Assembly (NCBI RefSeq): GCF_040869045.1
Contig: NC_090320.1
Location: 141,506,941 to 141,570,940 of the forward strand
Reading direction: 5' to 3'
Length of the DNA stretch: 64,000 nucleotides
Source: Eurosta solidaginis
Lineage: Eukaryota; Arthropoda; Insecta; Diptera; Tephritidae
The position numbers and the translations under genes were made by a program. The notes beneath the pieces were generated by a model. That model did no database searches, was not told where the DNA came from, and worked only from the letters and a program-made list of their open reading frames with translations. Numbering within the stretch: the first letter of the stretch is position 1; each line of letters begins with the position of its first letter. Positions 11,161 to 20,403 of this stretch are shown one piece after another.

Positions 11161-11693
11161 CTCGTTGCTAAATGCGCACTTTATTTTTTAACTGTGCGTG
11201 TTTTTGTACGCTGGGCAGTCTTTACTGAAAGCGAGATGATTGACATCTACTCCAATCACTTTATTTTTCACTAGTTCAGAACAGTTAATACATTTAATCG
11301 TATTTGATGTACATTCATTGCTGTCATGGGATCCAGCATATTTGCTACAAGCCACTTTATTAGTACAATCGCTCGTTTTGTGCTTATATCCCGCGCACTT
11401 AAAGCATCTCAAAACACTTACGTGTTCGTAAGCGACACAGGTATCCCACTCTATACACAGTCTCTTTTGCTGCAATATATTCTCAAATGTTATTACATCA
11501 GTTTCTACTAATGTAATATAACTTTCTTCCCTACGATTCGTATTTTCATACACCTTTCTAACTACAAACTCTTTTCCTGCACATGAACCGTTTTGCTTCG
11601 TTAAACACTCTATTAAACGTTCATTGCTAATTTTTTCAGTTATGCCAACTATCTTAACTACCTTTTTTATTTCGCTTTTATTTTTTGTTTTCT

Positions 11694-11705
11694 CCGCTTC
11701 CTAAT
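11694..11705. repeat. LINE-N target site duplication, left copy
   Basis: The sequence ccgcttcctaat is repeated at 15741-15752; a preceding shared t makes 13 bp possible. It marks the 3' junction of LINE-N, and the TAG that closes the LINE-N reading frame lies inside it. Confidence 0.9.
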
Positions 11706-13818
11706 GTTGTTGTTTTTGTAGCAATGCTCGCCCCACCCAACAGCCGCGAATATCCTCTAACGGGAGTCCAAGGAAACTTGCCGTTTCAACAGGGGTGGAC
11801 CATAAGGAAAGGGGTGTTAGAGGCGTTGGTTCCACATTACAATTAAAGAGATGGTTGGTGTCATGTGGGGACACATTGCAAGCAGGGCATACATTTTGTA
11901 TGTCGGGGTTGATTCTGGATAGGTAAGAGTTTAACCTGTTACAGTATCCAGAACGAAGTTGAGCAAGAGTGACACGCGTTTCCCTGGGGAGTATGCGTTC
12001 CTCTTCTGCGAGTTCTGGATATTTTTCTTCAAGTACTGGATTCACCGGGCAATTCCCGACATAAAGGTCCGACGCCTGTCTATGGAGTTCACCAAGGACC
12101 TGCTTGTGTTTTTCCGCTTCATACGGCTGGGTTGTCAGGTGCCGTATTTCCTCAAAATGCTTACGGAGATGACTCCTTAGGCCCCTAGGCGGTGCTGGTT
12201 CGTGAATCAGATGTCTGTTGGGATGCCCAGGTTTCTGGGTATTCAACAGAAACTGTTTGGTCAGCATCTCATTTCTCTCCCTGATGGGGAGTATTCTCGC
12301 CTCATTATGCAGATGGTGTTCTGGGGACATAAGAAGAAAGCCCGTGGCGATTCTGAGAGCAGTATTTTGGCAGGCCTGTAGTTTCTTCCAGTGGGTGGTT
12401 TTTAGGCTTGGCGACCATATGGGTGACGCGTAGCACGTAATCGGCTGGCTAATTGCTTTGTATGTGGTCAAGAGCGTTTCTTTATCTTTTCCCCAGGTAC
12501 TGCCAGCAAGGGATTTGAGGATTTTATTACGGCTCTGAATTCTTGGAACAATTGCGGTTGCGTGCGCACCAAAATGTAGATCCTGATCAAACGTCACACC
12601 CAAGATTTTGGGGTGTAGGACAGTCGGTAGCGTAGTGCCATCGACGTGGATGTTCAATATGGTCGACATTTGGGGCGTCCATGTTGTAAATAAGGTCGCG
12701 GAAGATTTAGTCGGTGACAATGACAGGTTTCGCGAGGCGAAAAAACTGGAGAGATCAGGGAGATAGCCGTTTATTTTATTGCATAGCTCATCGATCTTTG
12801 GGCCTGGGCCTGTGGCCATTATTGTGCAGTCATCGGCGTAGGAAACGATTGTGACTCCCTCCGGTGGTGAAGGTAGCTTAGATATGTAGAAATTAAACAA
12901 AAGCGGGGATAGGACCCCACCCTGTGGCACCCCTTGTTTAATTCTCCTTTGTTTTGATGTTTCGTTTCTGAATTGCACCGATGCCTGCCGACCACCCAGG
13001 TAATTTGCGGTCCACCTTTTAAGACATGGGGGAAGGGTAGACCCTTCCAGGTCTTCCAGTAACGAGCCATGGTTGACCGTATCAAAAGCTTTTGATAGGT
13101 CTAACGCTACGAGTACTGTTCTATGGTGGGGATATTGATTCAAACCGCAATTTATCTGGGTGCTAATGACATTTAGCGCGGAGGTAGTGCTATGGAGTTT
13201 TCTGAAGCCATGCTGATGAGGGGCTAGCTGCAAATGTGCTTGGAAATGAGGGAGCAAAATGGCTTCAAGCGTCTTTGCCACTGGCGATAGGAGAGATATC
13301 GGACGATATGACTCACCTACGTTAGCTGGTTTCCCAGGCTTTAGTAGCGGGACCACCTTGGCCATTTTCCATTTCTCGGGTATGACAAAGGTGGAAAGAG
13401 ACAGGTTGAAGACATGCGCTAAATATTTGAAACCCTCTTTCCCTAGGTTTTTAAGCATCGGCATGGCTATGCCGTCTGGGCCCACTGCTTTGGATGGTTT
13501 AGCGCGACCAATGGCGTCCTCAACCTCTCTAGCGGTGATGGTAATTGGTGACGCGCTGAGTTTGTGTTTATGTGCACGTCTATTGGCTCTCCGTCTATCT
13601 TTGTCGACCGTAGGATGCATTATATATTGTCGGCAGAAAGCGCTCGCGCATTTTTTCGCATCCGAGAGCACCTTATCGCCAAAGGCGATGGAAACTTTGT
13701 CTTTGTGCTTAGTCGGATTCGATAGGGACTTTACGGTTGACCAAAGTTTACCTACACCGGTAGAGAGGTTACAACCTCTTAGGTGCTCTTCCCATTTCGC
13801 CCGCTTGTGTTCGTCCAC
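11701..13818 (-). CDS. LINE-N reverse transcriptase portion
   Basis: The 705-residue frame contains VVPLLKPGKPANVGESYRPI, LVALDLSKAFDTVNHG, GVPQGGVLSPLLFNFYIS and the catalytic YADD (residues about 327-330, nucleotides 12829-12840). The C-terminal part ends with a zinc-knuckle-like CPACNVSPHDTNHLFNC. The true reading frame starts upstream, in continuity with the endonuclease part; the ATG at 13818 is internal. The stop codon is contributed by the target site. RT copies the element RNA at a nicked chromosomal site. RT motifs look intact, so only the upstream frameshift and the missing 3' region argue against activity. Confidence 0.85.
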   Translation of the reverse strand: MDEHKRAKWEEHLRGCNLSTGVGKLWSTVKSLSNPTKHKDKVSIAFGDKVLSDAKKCASAFCRQYIMHPTVDKDRRRANRRAHKHKLSASPITITAREVEDAIGRAKPSKAVGPDGIAMPMLKNLGKEGFKYLAHVFNLSLSTFVIPEKWKMAKVVPLLKPGKPANVGESYRPISLLSPVAKTLEAILLPHFQAHLQLAPHQHGFRKLHSTTSALNVISTQINCGLNQYPHHRTVLVALDLSKAFDTVNHGSLLEDLEGSTLPPCLKRWTANYLGGRQASVQFRNETSKQRRIKQGVPQGGVLSPLLFNFYISKLPSPPEGVTIVSYADDCTIMATGPGPKIDELCNKINGYLPDLSSFFASRNLSLSPTKSSATLFTTWTPQMSTILNIHVDGTTLPTVLHPKILGVTFDQDLHFGAHATAIVPRIQSRNKILKSLAGSTWGKDKETLLTTYKAISQPITCYASPIWSPSLKTTHWKKLQACQNTALRIATGFLLMSPEHHLHNEARILPIRERNEMLTKQFLLNTQKPGHPNRHLIHEPAPPRGLRSHLRKHFEEIRHLTTQPYEAEKHKQVLGELHRQASDLYVGNCPVNPVLEEKYPELAEEERILPRETRVTLAQLRSGYCNRLNSYLSRINPDIQNVCPACNVSPHDTNHLFNCNVEPTPLTPLSLWSTPVETASFLGLPLEDIRGCWVGRALLQKQQH

Positions 13819-13898
13819 AAGCGATCTGATGCGTTGGTTTATATCCCTTATTTGGGGGTCGCCTGGATCAAGCTGTCTTATAAGGTCGCGTTCCCTCG

Positions 13899-15716
13899 CT
13901 AAGCTCGCGGCCTTCGCCGGGAAGTGGGCCGGATTTCGGGAATTCTCCCGGCGGGAATGAAATGTGCCGAGACGGATTCAATGACCTTACGGAAGGCACG
14001 CTCCCCTTGGCGGGCATCAGTCGGGATAGGGAGGGCAGCAAAGCTGCTGTCTGTTGCAGATTTATATTCTTCCCACTTTCCTTTTTTGAAGTTTATGAAA
14101 GTGCGTTTTTCGGTGACGATGAAGTCGGCGGTACGCTCGAACGAAATAAGTATGGGCAGGTGGTCGGATGCCAATGTTACCATCGGCTGCCAGTTGACGC
14201 AGTTTACGAGTTCTGCGCTCACGATTGAGATATCTGGCGAGCTATGACAGCTTCCTACCATACGTGTGGGGGCGTCTCCGTTAATTGTGCAGAACGTCGT
14301 TTCGTCTATTTGATCCGCCAACATCTCACCCCTACTGTCCGCCCGCAAGTTTGAATGCCATAGGTCGTGATGGGCATTGAAATCGCCTAAGATAATGCGA
14401 TTGTTGCCAGTGAGTAAGGCCTCGATATTAGGGCGGTATCCACTGGGGCAACAGGTGACAGGAGGGATGTAGATGTTGATGATTTCTAGATTTGCATCGC
14501 CTGACCGCACAGATAGGCCTTGACGTTCTAAGACATTGTCACTGCGGTCGATGCCAGGACCAAATATATGATATTGCACAGAGTGGTGTATAATAAACGC
14601 GAGGCCGCCTCCATTTCCGCTCTCGCGGTCTTTCCTGTGGACATTATAACCAGAGCAGGTCTGCAATGCAGATCTTGCTGTGAGTTTAGTCTCTTGAATC
14701 GCAGCAATGCGGATGTTGTGCCGCTTCATGAAATCGACTATCTCCGTAATCTTCCCAGTTAGTCCATTACAGTTGAACTGCAGAATTCTGAAGTGCATGA
14801 GGGGTGACGCCGCCACTCTAGGGGTAAGTGAGGGGTGACTACGCCTAGGTTGTGGAAGGCCAGGACGCAATTGCTGTTGTGGCCTTGGGACTGGGCGCCC
14901 TTGGGCAAGCATTGGGGTACCCGGATGATTTGGGTTTGCGACCTGGCAACATGGCGCGATGAAACCCGTCGAGGGGTTGCCGTCGCGGAGACCAGAACAT
15001 CTAGGGAAGTGGCACCACCCAAGGCAGGAGCTGCATTGAGCGGATGTCGCAAACCTATATATTCTGTGCTGGCAGACGGTGCAAACGGAGGCAGGGACTA
15101 AGAGTCTGTTTCCCTGACCTGCACGATTGCTGCCAGAAAAGAGGGGAGGAGAAGAAGACGGGGGCAGGGGCTGATGCTCAGCATTGCTACCAGCTCTACT
15201 ACGAAGGTAGTAGTTATGAGTGGTATCAGCTGTTTGAGTTGTTGGCGCCGTGGGGCGCGAGCAGCAGCGGGTACTTGTTGTGGCTTGCTGAGCAGCGAAG
15301 CTGCTGGAAGGTAGTGGGGATACGCTTAGGCGTAGACTACGGGACGCCCTTGGGCGTGAGCAGCAAGGAGCCACAAAAGATTTATAAAAGTTACGTGGAC
15401 GTCGGGTTTTGGGATCAAGCCCAGAACAACCTGTCCGATGCAACCATCCCTTGCACGAGACACACTGAACAGAGTATGACCGTCCTAAAAAGATTCTTTT
15501 CTGGCAAATGCAGCAAAACCATTTCTCAGGACCGGGGTGAGGAGACGGACCCGGATTGGGTTCGATACCTTCCCGGAGTAAGAGAATATGTAGCAGTCCT
15601 GCTGCAAGGAGCTGCTGGGAGGATGATAGTTTGTGGGAGGGACGAAACAAATTAAATGGGGTCACACTGAAATGACAGTCCTTGGTCGGGAAAAATCCCG
15701 AGTCGCTCCGGTACAT
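13899..15716 (-). CDS. LINE-N N-terminal fingers and endonuclease portion
   Basis: The 605-residue frame begins 24 bp from the element's 5' end. Residues 50-57 read GIEPNPGP. Two Cys-rich PHD-like fingers follow (CCICQKRIFLG...CVSCKGW, then CTVCQHRIYRF...CSSCLGW). The endonuclease from about residue 305 shows FNCNGLTGK, IAAIQETKL, GGGLAFIIH, ILGDFNAHH and SPDISIVS...ASDHLPI. This domain nicks target DNA. The frame ends prematurely at a TAG near 13899. A one-base deletion near 13915-13930, seen by comparison with the copy at about 54070, shifts it out of the RT frame. Confidence 0.85.
   Translation of the reverse strand: MYRSDSGFFPTKDCHFSVTPFNLFRPSHKLSSSQQLLAAGLLHILLLREGIEPNPGPSPHPGPEKWFCCICQKRIFLGRSYSVQCVSCKGWLHRTGCSGLDPKTRRPRNFYKSFVAPCCSRPRASRSLRLSVSPLPSSSFAAQQATTSTRCCSRPTAPTTQTADTTHNYYLRSRAGSNAEHQPLPPSSSPPLFSGSNRAGQGNRLLVPASVCTVCQHRIYRFATSAQCSSCLGWCHFPRCSGLRDGNPSTGFIAPCCQVANPNHPGTPMLAQGRPVPRPQQQLRPGLPQPRRSHPSLTPRVAASPLMHFRILQFNCNGLTGKITEIVDFMKRHNIRIAAIQETKLTARSALQTCSGYNVHRKDRESGNGGGLAFIIHHSVQYHIFGPGIDRSDNVLERQGLSVRSGDANLEIINIYIPPVTCCPSGYRPNIEALLTGNNRIILGDFNAHHDLWHSNLRADSRGEMLADQIDETTFCTINGDAPTRMVGSCHSSPDISIVSAELVNCVNWQPMVTLASDHLPILISFERTADFIVTEKRTFINFKKGKWEEYKSATDSSFAALPIPTDARQGERAFRKVIESVSAHFIPAGRIPEIRPTSRRRPRA
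15546..15569 (-). other. 2A-like peptide motif in LINE-N
   Basis: Residues 50-57 of the LINE-N protein are GIEPNPGP, preceded by the hydrophobic LLHILLLRE. The 2A consensus is DxExNPGP, known to cause ribosome skipping and reported near the N-terminus of several APE-type LINEs. Here the conserved Asp is Gly, so activity is uncertain. Confidence 0.6.
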
Positions 15717-15740
15717 AGAACCGACTGCCTTGGGAAGCGT

Positions 15741-15752
15741 CCGCTTCCTAAT
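15741..15752. repeat. LINE-N target site duplication, right copy
   Basis: The sequence ccgcttcctaat is identical to 11694-11705. It marks the 5' junction of LINE-N within LINE-J ORF1. Confidence 0.9.
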
Positions 15753-16136
15753 CTTTTCTTATAGTGTCTTGTACTTTCTGACGCACATGCTCACAAGCTT
15801 CCCTGTTTCTACATTAAACAATTATAGCCCCTTTATTTATCTCTTTAACATTTCTGACAAGGCCATCTGTGGGCTCAACAACTTTCTTCAAGGCTTCCTT
15901 AGTTTCCTTCGCTTTCTTTTTTTTTTGATTTTGCGGTTTCATAACGATTTTGTTCTCATTTGGTTTAACGGCCTGAGAAAATGTCAACTTAGTGTTAACG
16001 TTCTCACTAGCTGCCTTCAAGTTACTAATAACTTTATTACTCTTTTGGAATTCATTATCTATATCCTTTAAAATTTCATTTTTCGTTTCATTTATTTTTA
16101 CTTCTATATTGTGCTCCAGAAGGGAGTTGAAATCTG

Positions 16137-17228
16137 TTAGGATGCTGCATTCTAATTGAGAACATTTATTGATAAATATTTGTTCAACTATTGGTTTTAC
16201 GTCAGAGACTTTCATTTTTGTTTGCTCACTTTTGTTTATTAAGTGTTTGATCTTAATGAACTTTGTATTTGTATCTGACAATGTACATTAATTGCAGAGC
16301 CATTTTAAATTCCTGTTTTCTGAGATTATTTTTATCTCGTTTCGCTTTATGTTACTACATTTGATGCAAATTCTACAGCCACACCCACCAGAGCATGCTA
16401 TCATTTCATCTACCTGCAGCAATTTCGCTGTACACTCTGTACATTCTGTTGGCATTATGGATGTATATTGTTTGCGAAGTATCACAAACAAATACATTAA
16501 TTATATTAGTACGTTATCTTATACTACTTTTATATATGTAACTACTAATAATTTATTTCAAATCTAGTTATAATAATAGATAACTAAAATTAAACGTGGT
16601 GTCAGCACTGCCTTTCCACTGCCGATATTCTTCTTCCTTCCGTATGCCACCCACTTTCTTTCTTCTGTCACTCACCAATGCACTTATGATGCTGAGCAGG
16701 CGCAAATATTAAGCACTACGTCACAGACAGAAGAAGCAAAGCGAATAACAAACAAGTAAGGAAGGCTAATTTCGGATGTAACCGAACATTACATACTCAG
16801 CTGAGAGCTATGGAGACTAAAAATTGGGAAAATCGCGATGTAGGAAAATGAACCTAGGGTAACCCTGAAATGTGTTTGTATAATATGTGTATCAAATGGA
16901 AGGTATTGTAACGAATTTACTGCAAATCCTCTTATTTGCAACCTTCTGCTAAGTTCGAGACACTTAACTGTTGAATAAATAACTCCAATATTTAATAATG
17001 CAAAATGGCCTTTGTTAAAGTACTTCACAATAAATAACTCTACTATTGCCCGACAGATAGCATGCTTAATGGAAACTGATTCCAGCGCCTCTACCGTGGT
17101 TGCCTTTTATATTCTTTGATTTCCTCGTTGCATCTTCTAGGCGCTTCCATTTCTAGAATTTAGTAGTTGGTTATCTGTTATAATTATAACTACAGATGTC
17201 GTGTATAGCTATCATATGCGCGTGTGCT
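16137..17228. repeat. Duplicated block, copy 2 (partner 168-1259)
   Basis: This is the likely source copy, because LINE-J ORF1 and the solo LTR both continue beyond the block edges here but are cut at copy 1. No indels were seen against copy 1. Confidence 0.85.
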
Positions 17229-17419
17229 TGTGAGCGACACTTCCACAATTATATTGCATATCTCAGATAAGATATCTGCATGTGTTTGTGCGTTGTTTCT
17301 CCCTGCGTATACGTACATATGTGTAGTCATAATGATTGAATTATTGATGTCACTTGAATCACTGCTTAGCATCGGCTTAGAGATGATAGAATCCCTTAGT
17401 GCTGCTAATATTCGTTACA
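16907..17419. mobile_element. Solo LTR inside R copy 2
   Basis: The 513-bp element begins TGTAACGAAT and ends ATTCGTTACA, giving 10-bp terminal inverted repeats. It is flanked by the 4-bp duplication gtat (16903-16906 and 17420-17423). The uninterrupted R copies read aaggtattaaagag at this point, which confirms insertion. TG...CA ends with a 4-bp duplication fit a Ty3-gypsy-type solo LTR or a small non-autonomous retroelement. Confidence 0.7.
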
Positions 17420-17429
17420 GTATTAAAGA

Positions 17430-18240
17430 GCATTTTAAGAGGGAGTGGTCCATAGTTCTATAGGTGGACGCCATTTAGTGATATCGCCATAAAGGTGGAC
17501 CAGAGCTGACTCTAGAATGTGTTTGTACGATATGGGTATCAAATGAAAGGTGTTAATGTGTATTTTAAAAGGGAGTGGGCCTTAGTTCTATAGGTGGACG
17601 CCTCTTCGAGATATCGCCATAAAGGTGGACCAGGGGTGACTCTAGAATTTGTTTGTACGATATGGGTATCAAATGAAATGTGTTAATGAGTATTTTAAAA
17701 GGGCGTGGGCCTTAGTTCTATAGGTGGACGCCTTTTGGAGATATCGCCATAAAGGTGAACCAGGGGTGACTCTAGAATTTGTTTGTACGATATGGGTATC
17801 AAATAAAAGGTGTTAATGAGTATTTTAAAAGGGAGTGGGCCTTAGTTCTATGGGTGGACGCCTTTTCGATATACCGCCATAAAGGTGGACTCTAGGATTT
17901 GTTTGTACGATATGGGTATCAAATGAAAGATGTTAATTAGTATTTTAAGGGAGTGGTCCTTAGTTCTATAGGTGGACGCCTCTTCGAGATATCGCCATAA
18001 AGGTGGACCAGGGGTGACTCTAGAATTTGTTTGTACGATATGGGTATCAAATGAAAGGTGTTAATGAGTATTTTAAAAGGAAGTGGGACTTATTTTTATA
18101 GGTGGAGGCCTTTTCGAGATATCGTTATAAAGGTGGACCAGGGTTGACTCTAGAATGCGTTTGTACAATATGGGTATCAAACGAAAGGTGATAATGAGTA
18201 TTTTAAAAGGGAGTGGGCCTTAGTTCTATATGTGGAGTGG
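17430..18240 (-). repeat. Tandem array of ~129-bp units (core of R copy 2)
   Basis: About six units appear as the reverse complement of the array at 2320-3410 (for example ggacgcctcttcgagatatc and gtttgtacgatatgggtatc). One unit is shortened near 17880-17940. Confidence 0.8.
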
Positions 18241-18646
18241 GCGTGGCCCTAGTCGGATTTCGGCCATTTTTTATACCAATACAAAGTGAGTTCAGATAAG
18301 TACGTGGGCTGAGTTTAGTAAAGATATATCGATTTTCGCTCAAGTTATCGTCTTAACGGCCGAATGGAAGGACAGACGGTCGACTGTGTATAAAAACTGG
18401 TCGTGGCTTAAATTATTATTAAAATTTCGCCCTTTTTCACAGAAAAAAGTTATCGTCCTAGAACCTAAGCCCCTACCAAATTTCACAAGGATTGGTAAAT
18501 TTTTTATCGACTTATGTCATTAAAAGTATCCTAGACAAATTAAATGAAAAGGGCGGACCACGCCCCTTTTGAAATTGTCTTTTGTTTTTGTATTTTGTTG
18601 CACCATATCATTACTGGAGTTGAATGTTGACATAATTTACTTATAA

Positions 18647-18854
18647 ATTAACGTTATAAAAAACACAAACGCACTCTTTGCTGTCTGGAAAATAACTCGG
18701 CTTCTTTATTTCAGTAAGTTTTATAAAACTTTAGTTATCTAAAGCTTACGACTAATTTCTCCTCATTAAATTACTCTCCTTAGTCTTAGTATATTTACTC
18801 TTAAAACTATGTTACTTAGTTAAGAGAAATATGTATGTACTATTTGTTAAAAGT
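18647..18854 (-). mobile_element. Gypsy 3' LTR, first piece
   Basis: It matches 50782-50990 of the 5' LTR, including tctttgctgtctggaaaata and actctccttagtcttagt. The final bases aaagt are the copia target duplication. The LTR continues at 37734-37791. Confidence 0.75.
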
Positions 18855-19021
18855 TGTAGGTTTAAAGTGTGTAAAACGAATAATATTTTATTCAGAACTT
18901 TTTATAACGTATTGAAACAATGCTTATTATGATGCAAATAAATTAGTATACAAAGTTGTTCATTTGCAAGTACATATATAAACGTATGTCTATATAATAA
19001 CTTATCGAATAAGTTCCAACA
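18855..19021 (-). repeat. Copia 3' LTR
   Basis: It runs tgtaggtttaaag to agttccaaca on the plus strand; on the element strand it begins TGTTGGAAC. The adjoining plus-strand bases cctcccctcaa are the complement of a purine-rich tract that would prime second-strand synthesis. Confidence 0.9.
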
Positions 19022-19054
19022 CCTCCCCTCAAATGACAGCTCAAAACGAAAAAA

Positions 19055-19393
19055 TTATTTAGAATTGTTCTGACCCATCATATTTTTGCAATTTTCTTGT
19101 TTCATGTGCGGTATTGCTTTTGTTAATATATTTGCTGGCATATTGTTAGTGTCGACGTATTCGACTTGAATATCTCCTCTTTCTATTGCTTCTCGTATGA
19201 AATGGTAACGGATATCGATATGTTTTGTTCTGTTATGAAAAACTGAGTTTTTGCAAAGTCTTCCAGCACTTTGATTGTCATTAAAAATTACAGTAGGCTC
19301 TTGGGCAATTAATATTTGTGCTAAAAAACTTCTCAGGTATATAGCTTCCTTCGATGATTCCGATATGGCCATATATTCTGCTTCGGTACTTGA
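19055..19393 (-). pseudogene. Copia RNase H C-terminal piece
   Basis: The minus strand reads SSTEAEYMAISESSKEAIYL, then FNDNQSAGRL, HNRTKHIDIRYHFIRE and NMPANILTKAIPHMK, the usual end of a copia polyprotein. The N-terminal half is at 33764-34124. The frame joins exactly across the BEL insertion: SRKQRTVAM on one side and the TEAEY motif on the other, sharing the duplicated bases catag. ATG codons upstream in the LTR give a longer apparent frame, but those residues are BEL LTR, not copia. Confidence 0.9.
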
Positions 19394-19398
19394 CATAG

Positions 19399-19906
19399 TG
19401 TTCGGCCTGAGTGCGTCTGGAACCGGCAGTGGGTAGGCGCACACGGGTCGATCTCGCTCAATGGATGATTCACTCAATAGAAAAGAAAGAAGAACACGGG
19501 AGGATTTTCCTCGTTATAATGGGTGAACTTTATTATGTGAATATATATATAACCTGGTTACAATATTACCTGAATATATTCTGGAAAACAGTGGAGACCG
19601 TTGGCGGCAGATGCGTGCTGGTTGGCTGTTGAAATCAAAGAGGCCGGTTGTATAGCAATCTACAACCGTTGACCCGCAAAATCCTCCGTTTTGGAGGGGA
19701 AGGCACCCACACATCAACCCCGACATGCATATGCATGAGTGCTGACAAAAAACACACATACACGTACATGTACATGCATGCACATGCATGTGGCGGTGAG
19801 GGTGTGGGTGGTTACAAATTAATTCGAGTATCGAGTATCGATTCGCAGGGTTGCATTGGGGGGATCGCAGACAGATGCGGAAAAAGTTAGGCATCCTGCC
19901 TAAACA
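19399..19906 (-). repeat. BEL 3' LTR
   Basis: On the plus strand it runs tgttcggcctgag to gcctaaaca. It contains a CATG-rich alternating stretch near 19745-19795 and a clustered gagtatcgagtatcga. It has 8 bp more than the 5' LTR. Confidence 0.9.
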
Positions 19907-19924
19907 TACCGGCCCCCTTGCGAT
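19907..19924 (-). promoter_or_regulatory. BEL polypurine tract
   Basis: Directly inside the 3' LTR, the minus strand reads CAAGGGGGCCGGTA before TGTTTAGG. A G-rich tract at this spot is where plus-strand DNA synthesis is primed in LTR elements. Confidence 0.6.
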
Positions 19925-20189
19925 ACGCAACATCGTTTTTACCCCCACCGATCTCCGACCGCTGAAAAGCAACGAGAAAAAAAACGTGTGCATTAAACTT
20001 AACCTAAAATCGCGTATTTCGCCAGCGTCGCGGGTGGCCGGGAGTCCTGCCCGACTTGCGCAGCATGCCACCTAAGCTAGGATAAAAATAAACATTAGAA
20101 GTGGAGGAAAGTGAATATTTCTTGCCTTTGGTCATACATAATTCTTAGATATAGATAGGATCCATAAGTGATATGACGTAGAAGGTCAA

Positions 20190-20403
20190 TAGTGCTGGAC
20201 GAAGAGGCCGAGGTCTCCGTTCCAGACTGGCAGAAAAAAAATTTTTTTTTTTTGTTGGACGGAGAGGCCGAGGTCTCCGTTCCAGATCCGCATTGTTTTT
20301 GTTTGGTTGGACGAAGAGGCCGAAGTCTCCGTTCCAGACTCGCATTATTTTGGTTTAGGTTTTTCTGGACTGGACGAAGAGGCCGAGGTCTCCGTTCCAG
20401 CGT
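20190..20403 (+). repeat. Minisatellite, four units of a 28-bp motif
   Basis: Four copies of ggacgaagaggccgaggtct followed by ccgttccag (one with gga instead of gaa) are spaced about 65-70 bp apart, with T-rich or A-rich spacers between them. It lies inside the BEL element, probably in its 3' untranslated region. Confidence 0.75.

Larger units (their letters stand above)
11706..15740 (-). mobile_element. LINE-N: near-complete non-LTR retrotransposon nested in LINE-J
   Basis: The element is about 4,035 bp, flanked by a 12-bp direct duplication. Its 5' end is at 15740, 24 bp before the first ATG. Its 3' end is a CAA-rich run directly at the junction, with no 3' untranslated region. It encodes, in order, a 2A-like peptide, two Cys-rich fingers, an AP-like endonuclease, RT with YADD, and a C-terminal Cys/His motif. 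One frameshift near 13920 separates the two long frames. The clade is within the I/Jockey assemblage but not resolved. Fragments of the same family occur at 52443-53401 and 53697-56062. Confidence 0.9.
11188..16497 (-). pseudogene. LINE-J ORF1 (PHD-like finger and CCHC knuckles), interrupted by LINE-N
   Basis: The two coding pieces are 16497-15753 and 11693-11188. If the LINE-N insert and one copy of its target duplication are ignored, the reading frame is continuous across the insertion point, which proves the nesting. In-frame stops remain at 16288-16290 (inside the PHD-like finger), near 15814, and within the target site itself. The N-terminal piece has a Cys-rich finger and a lysine-rich, probably coiled segment. 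The C-terminal piece has three Cys-rich knuckles (CFKCAGYKHKTSDC, CSKYAGSHDSNEC, CINC). The likely role is RNA binding in the LINE particle. Confidence 0.8.
9003..16620 (-). mobile_element. LINE-J: degraded two-ORF non-LTR retrotransposon, split by LINE-N
   Basis: The element is read from right to left: a leader (about 16500-16620), ORF1 (16497-15753, resumed 11693-11188) and ORF2 (about 11160-9003). The protein order is PHD-like finger, spacer, CCHC-type knuckles, AP-like endonuclease and RT, fitting a Jockey-superfamily LINE; the clade is inferred. The 3' end is missing where the BEL scrap starts. The element carries stops and frameshifts throughout, and LINE-N (11706-15740) sits in ORF1. 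A related RT fragment lies at 56400-57440. Confidence 0.8.
16752..18646 (-). repeat. Repeat family R, copy 2, left part
   Basis: The copy opens with acaagtaaggaaggctaa and runs in reverse orientation through a tandem core into ggcatt-type R sequences (ccatatcattactggagttg). It is interrupted at about 18646 by the gypsy element and resumes at 51051. The core spans about 17430-18240. No open frame of interest is present. Confidence 0.8.

Noticed and set aside
13259..13960. A 233-codon plus-strand open frame opposite LINE-N
   Set aside because: It is antisense to the LINE-N endonuclease/RT frame and has no domain pattern of its own.
15044..15655. A 203-codon plus-strand open frame
   Set aside because: It lies antisense to the GC-rich, finger-encoding part of LINE-N; the composition explains its openness.
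19514..20071. A 185-codon minus-strand open frame
   Set aside because: It is a translation of the BEL LTR and adjacent 3' sequence. The same residues appear fused to copia at 33330-33763, showing that it is not a gene.
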